Source of the DNA: Mycobacterium sp. 1164966.3
GTDB taxonomy: Bacteria > Actinomycetota > Actinomycetes > Mycobacteriales > Mycobacteriaceae
Reading direction: 5' to 3'
DNA length: 64,000 bases
Assembly: GCF_001665395.1 (NCBI RefSeq)
Contig: NZ_LZSG01000049.1
Coordinates: 42,517-106,516 of the forward strand
The position numbers and the translations under genes are program-made. The notes beneath the pieces are model-generated. The model made no database searches, was not told the origin of the DNA, and worked only from the letters and a program-made list of their open reading frames with translations. Shown piece after piece: positions 60,988 to 64,000 of this stretch; positions within the stretch are counted from its first letter, which is position 1, and every line of letters begins with the position of its first letter.

Positions 60988-61728
60988 TTAGCGGCGACGG
61001 TTGTCGCGCTGTTGGGTGGCGTCGGGGTCCAGGCGGATTTCCTGCGTGGGTGACTCGCCGCGGGTGTCGATGGCTTCGGTACGCGCCTCGTGAGTCGGCA
61101 GTGCCTCGGTGCGTCCCTCGTGCGTGGGGAGCTCCTCGGTACGTTCCCCACGCTCGGCCGTGGCCACCGCGGCGGTCCGCGCCTCGGTCTGGGCCTCGCC
61201 GCGCTGAACCGGAATCTCTCCGGTGGGCGACTCGTCGGCGCGGACCGCGGAGAACACATCGGTGTCGGCCGGCCGGTCGTGTGATCCGTCGTGATGCGGG
61301 GCCTCCGGAGCCTTGCGGTCGATCAGCCAGCGGCCGACCGCCACGCCGATGATGGCGGGCACGAAAATGATCAGCGCGGTGAAGGCCGCGAACGTGGTCA
61401 GCTCGTTGATCGGCCCACCGGTGTACAGGCCCTTGTAGAGCAGCGAAATGAGCCACGACACCGCGCCGCTGAGGATCCCGGCCGCGATGCCGGCCAGCAG
61501 CCAGGTCATCGCCAGGTCCTCGCGCCGGTCCGGGTCGGGGTTGGCGTTGGCGTCGGCGCGGCCGTCGCGAACACCCCAAGCGGACACAGCGGCAATGAAC
61601 AAGAGGAGCAGTATCACGCTGATCAATCCGGACATCGTCGGCCAGGCGTTGATCACCGTCCCTTGGATCAGGCGGAGAACGACCATCAACCCGGCGAACA
61701 CCAGTCCGCGCACCATCCAGTTCCTCAT
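60988..61728 (-). CDS. Membrane protein with acidic repeat tail (Rv2536-like)
   Basis: A 246-residue protein with four membrane helices in the first 140 residues (from MVRGLVFAGLMVVLRLI to ALIIFVPAIIGVAVG). A long charged C-terminal tail follows, with short repeats of the form RTEELPTHEG/RTEALPTHEA/RTEAIDTRGE. M. tuberculosis Rv2536 has the same place and first helix. ATG at 61728 (MRNWMVRGLVF) is chosen over an upstream TTG at 61734. The role is unknown. It is divergent from pepQ with a 33-bp gap. Confidence 0.85.
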   Translation of the reverse strand: MRNWMVRGLVFAGLMVVLRLIQGTVINAWPTMSGLISVILLLLFIAAVSAWGVRDGRADANANPDPDRREDLAMTWLLAGIAAGILSGAVSWLISLLYKGLYTGGPINELTTFAAFTALIIFVPAIIGVAVGRWLIDRKAPEAPHHDGSHDRPADTDVFSAVRADESPTGEIPVQRGEAQTEARTAAVATAERGERTEELPTHEGRTEALPTHEARTEAIDTRGESPTQEIRLDPDATQQRDNRRR

Positions 61729-61761
61729 GGGCAAACAGCGTAGCGAGTACCGTCAAGGGTC

Positions 61762-62880
61762 GTGACACATTCTCAGCGTCGACACAACCTCAGAAGCCGA
61801 ATCGTTGCCAAAGAATTGGACGCGATGCTGGTCACAGACTTGGTCAACGTCCGCTATCTGTCGGGATTCACCGGGTCCAACGGCGCGTTGCTGGTATTCG
61901 CCGACGATCGGCAGCCGGTATTAGCCACCGACGGCCGGTACCGCACGCAGGCCGCGGAGCAGGCGTCCGGGGTCGAGATCGTCATCGAACGGGCCTGCGC
62001 ACGCCACCTGACCGGTCGCGCCGCCGAGGACGGAGTGCACCGGCTGGGCTTCGAGAGCCATGTGATGACTGTCGACGGTTTGGACGTGCTGACCAACGAA
62101 GTGGACGGCACGGCCACCGAGCTGGTGCGGGCGTCGGGAACCGTCGAGGCATTGCGCGAGATCAAAGACGCCGGTGAGCTGGCGCTGCTGCGGCTGGCGT
62201 GTGAGGCCGCCGACGCCGCCCTGACCGACCTGGTGGGTCGCGGTGGCCTGCGGCCCGGCCGGACCGAGCGCGAGGTGGGACGCGAGCTGGAGGCGCTGAT
62301 GCTTGACCACGGCGCCGACGCGATGTCGTTCGAGACGATTGTGGCCACCGGTCCCAACTCGGCGATCCCGCATCACCGGCCCACCGACCGCAAGCTGGCC
62401 ACCGGCGACTTCGTGAAGATCGACTTCGGCGCGCTGGTCGCCGGATATCACTCCGACATGACGCGCACCTTCGTGCTGGGTTCGGCTGCGGACTGGCAGC
62501 TGGAGATCTACCAACTGGTCGCCGATGCGCAGAAGGCGGGACGGGAGGCGCTGCGGCCGGGCGCCGACCTGCGCGACGTCGACGGCGCGGCACGCCGGCT
62601 GATCGTCGACGCCGGCTACGGCGAGCAGTTCGGCCATGGTCTGGGGCACGGCGTCGGCCTGCAGATCCACGAAGCGCCGGGGATCGGGGCCACGTCCGCC
62701 GGTACACTACTTGCGGGCTCCGTCGTGACCGTGGAGCCCGGCGTCTATCTACCCGGCCGCGGCGGTGTGCGCATCGAGGACACCCTGGTGGTGGCCGGCG
62801 GGACGCCTAAAGACCCAGAAACCACCGGGCAGACCCCGGAATTGTTGACCCGGTTCCCGAAGGAACTGGCCATCTTGTAG
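61762..62880 (+). CDS. pepQ: Xaa-Pro aminopeptidase/dipeptidase of M24 family
   Basis: A 372-residue metallopeptidase of family M24B that removes residues next to proline. An N-terminal creatinase-like domain (about 1-125) begins with TDLVNVRYLSGFTGSNG. The catalytic pita-bread domain has metal ligands in IDFGALVAGYHSDMTRTFVLG, GHGLGHGVGLQIHEAPGIG, TVEPGVYLPG and GVRIEDTLVV. GTG at 61762 is chosen. It precedes efp by 15 bp, and the pepQ-efp-nusB order is conserved in actinobacteria. Confidence 0.95.
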   Translation: MTHSQRRHNLRSRIVAKELDAMLVTDLVNVRYLSGFTGSNGALLVFADDRQPVLATDGRYRTQAAEQASGVEIVIERACARHLTGRAAEDGVHRLGFESHVMTVDGLDVLTNEVDGTATELVRASGTVEALREIKDAGELALLRLACEAADAALTDLVGRGGLRPGRTEREVGRELEALMLDHGADAMSFETIVATGPNSAIPHHRPTDRKLATGDFVKIDFGALVAGYHSDMTRTFVLGSAADWQLEIYQLVADAQKAGREALRPGADLRDVDGAARRLIVDAGYGEQFGHGLGHGVGLQIHEAPGIGATSAGTLLAGSVVTVEPGVYLPGRGGVRIEDTLVVAGGTPKDPETTGQTPELLTRFPKELAIL

Positions 62881-62895
62881 GAGATCTAGGAGATC

Positions 62896-63459
62896 GTGGC
62901 GACCACTGCTGACTTCAAGAACGGACTTGTCCTGGTAATCGACGGGCAGCTGTGGACCATCACCGAGTTCCAGCACGTCAAGCCCGGCAAGGGTCCGGCT
63001 TTTGTGCGTACCAAGCTGAAGAACGTGCTTTCCGGCAAGGTGGTCGACAAGACCTACAACGCCGGCGTCAAGGTCGACACGGCCACCGTCGACCGGCGCG
63101 ACACCACCTACCTGTACCGCGACGGCTCCGACTTCGTCTTCATGGACAGCCAGGACTACGAGCAGCACGCATTGCCCGAGTCCCTGGTGGGCGACGCCGC
63201 GCGATTCCTGCTGGAGGGCTTGCCGGTGCAGGTGGCCTTCCACAACGGGTCGCCCCTGTACATCGAGCTGCCGGTCACCGTCGAACTCGAGGTCACCCAC
63301 ACCGAGCCCGGCCTACAGGGCGACCGCTCCAGCGCGGGCACCAAACCGGCCACGCTGGAAACCGGCGCCCAGATCCAGGTTCCGCTGTTCATCAACACCG
63401 GCGACAAGCTCAAGGTGGATTCCCGCGATGGCAGCTACCTGGGCCGGGTCAACGCCTGA
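62896..63459 (+). CDS. efp: Translation elongation factor P
   Basis: A 187-residue protein with three beta-barrel domains that helps ribosomes through polyproline stretches. The tip loop of domain 1 is HVKPGKGPAFVRTKL with Lys near residue 34. Domains 2 and 3 hold DFVFMDSQDYEQ and SRDGSYLGRV. The start is GTG at 62896 with AGGAG upstream. Proline-rich proteins in this window (SecD, the Rv2560-like protein) are plausible clients. Confidence 0.96.
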   Translation: MATTADFKNGLVLVIDGQLWTITEFQHVKPGKGPAFVRTKLKNVLSGKVVDKTYNAGVKVDTATVDRRDTTYLYRDGSDFVFMDSQDYEQHALPESLVGDAARFLLEGLPVQVAFHNGSPLYIELPVTVELEVTHTEPGLQGDRSSAGTKPATLETGAQIQVPLFINTGDKLKVDSRDGSYLGRVNA

Positions 63460-63462
63460 GAC

Positions 63463-64000
63463 ATGCCGGATGCAAAGCCGGAGAAACCGGCGAGACCCGC
63501 CAGGGCGGTCAAGGGGCGTCATCAAGCCCGCAAGCGTGCGGTGGACCTGCTGTTCGAGGCCGAGGCTCGTGGTCTGAGCCCGGCCGAGGTGGTCGACGTC
63601 CGGACCGCGCTCGCCGAGGCAAAGCCGGAGGTGGCGCCGTTGCACCCCTATACCGTCGCGGCGGCGCGCGGAGTGGGTGAGCACATGGCCCACATCGACG
63701 ACCTGATCACCTCGCATCTGCAGGGCTGGACGCTGGACCGGCTGCCGGCGGTGGATCGCGCCATCCTGCGGGTGGCGGTATGGGAGCTGCTGCATGCCGA
63801 TGACGTGCCCGAGCCGGTCGCCGTCGACGAGGCGGTCGAGCTGGCCAAGGAGCTGTCCACCGACGATTCGCCGGGCTTTGTCAACGGCGTGCTGGGCCAG
63901 GTGATGCTGGTGACGCCGCAGATCCGGGCGGCCGCCAAGGCGGTCCGGGCGGGCGCCCTGGGGGGGTGTCGCTTATTCCCATCTGACGCTGCCGCCGAAT
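63463..64000 (+). CDS. nusB: Transcription antitermination factor NusB (cut by window edge)
   Basis: At least 179 codons of NusB, which binds boxA RNA with NusE in rRNA antitermination. The basic start (RHQARKRAVDLLFEAEARG), the hydrophobic LPAVDRAILRVAVWELLHADDVPEPVAVDEAVELAKELSTDD part and FVNGVLGQVM are diagnostic. ATG at 63463 lies 3 bp after efp. The frame stays open to the window edge, already past the usual end of mycobacterial NusB (about 156 residues in M. tuberculosis), through a run of seven G near 63960. The true stop is outside the window. Confidence 0.9.
   Translation, partial: MPDAKPEKPARPARAVKGRHQARKRAVDLLFEAEARGLSPAEVVDVRTALAEAKPEVAPLHPYTVAAARGVGEHMAHIDDLITSHLQGWTLDRLPAVDRAILRVAVWELLHADDVPEPVAVDEAVELAKELSTDDSPGFVNGVLGQVMLVTPQIRAAAKAVRAGALGGCRLFPSDAAAE

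Overview
The window reads as chromosome of a slow-growing type Mycobacterium outside the M. tuberculosis complex. It is high in GC, with many GTG starts and ATGA or GTGA overlaps between genes. Gene order is that of the M. tuberculosis Rv2597-to-Rv2533 segment in reverse, running from vapBC40 and ruvCAB to efp and nusB. I saw no rRNA, tRNA, IS element, prophage or CRISPR array. The longest gap without a gene is about 260 bp (27884-28146); no gap exceeds 300 bp. Names come from motifs, length and synteny judged by eye; no database search was run.

Layout. 1-3619: edge of a hypothetical gene, the vapBC toxin-antitoxin pair, and ruvC-ruvA-ruvB behind a LexA box. 3753-13184: a membrane protein, two tandem carboxylic acid reductase genes of 1157 codons each that share a 1.5 kb nearly identical tract, and gabT. 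13360-21898: yajC, secD, secF, a solute-binding lipoprotein, apt and relA. 22013-26653: a Ser/Thr kinase fused to a cyclophilin domain, the ppiB cyclophilin beside it, a metallo-beta-lactamase-fold hydrolase and hisS. 26738-30301: an accessory block (DUF3592, VOC, 13E12/HNH, alpha/beta hydrolase) where M. tuberculosis has dhaA. 30364-34222: the splB-like radical SAM gene behind a perfect LexA box, a secreted protein, and a regulator/aldolase/DapA-like module with a divergent operator. 34226-41687: Zn peptidase, SRPBCC, ketopantoate reductase-like, aspS, an F420-type reductase, a FUSC protein, a YjbR-like protein and a hydrolase. 41791-46498: transglutaminase, zinc-ribbon peptidase and ATP-grasp/alpha-E protein, a predicted peptide-ligation cluster. 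46744-51615: membrane protein, rarA, tandem Rv2557/Rv2558 paralogues and a YjbQ protein. 51732-57399: alaS, ruvX, mltG, aroE and a small prepilin peptidase. 57533-64000: aroC-aroK-aroB-aroQ, a membrane protein, pepQ, efp and nusB (cut by the edge).

How the genes work together. Most are housekeeping: recombination and replication repair (ruvCAB, rarA, splB), protein export (yajC-secDF), stringent response and purine salvage (relA, apt), tRNA charging (hisS, aspS, alaS), shikimate synthesis (aroE, aroCKBQ), and translation or transcription factors (efp, nusB). Three LexA-type boxes (ruvC, the 13E12 gene, splB) make a local SOS regulon. The features most worth following up are the kinase-cyclophilin fusion beside its likely donor ppiB, the converted tandem reductases with a shared promoter element, the ATP-grasp/transglutaminase cluster, and a ketopantoate reductase-like gene with no NTG start.
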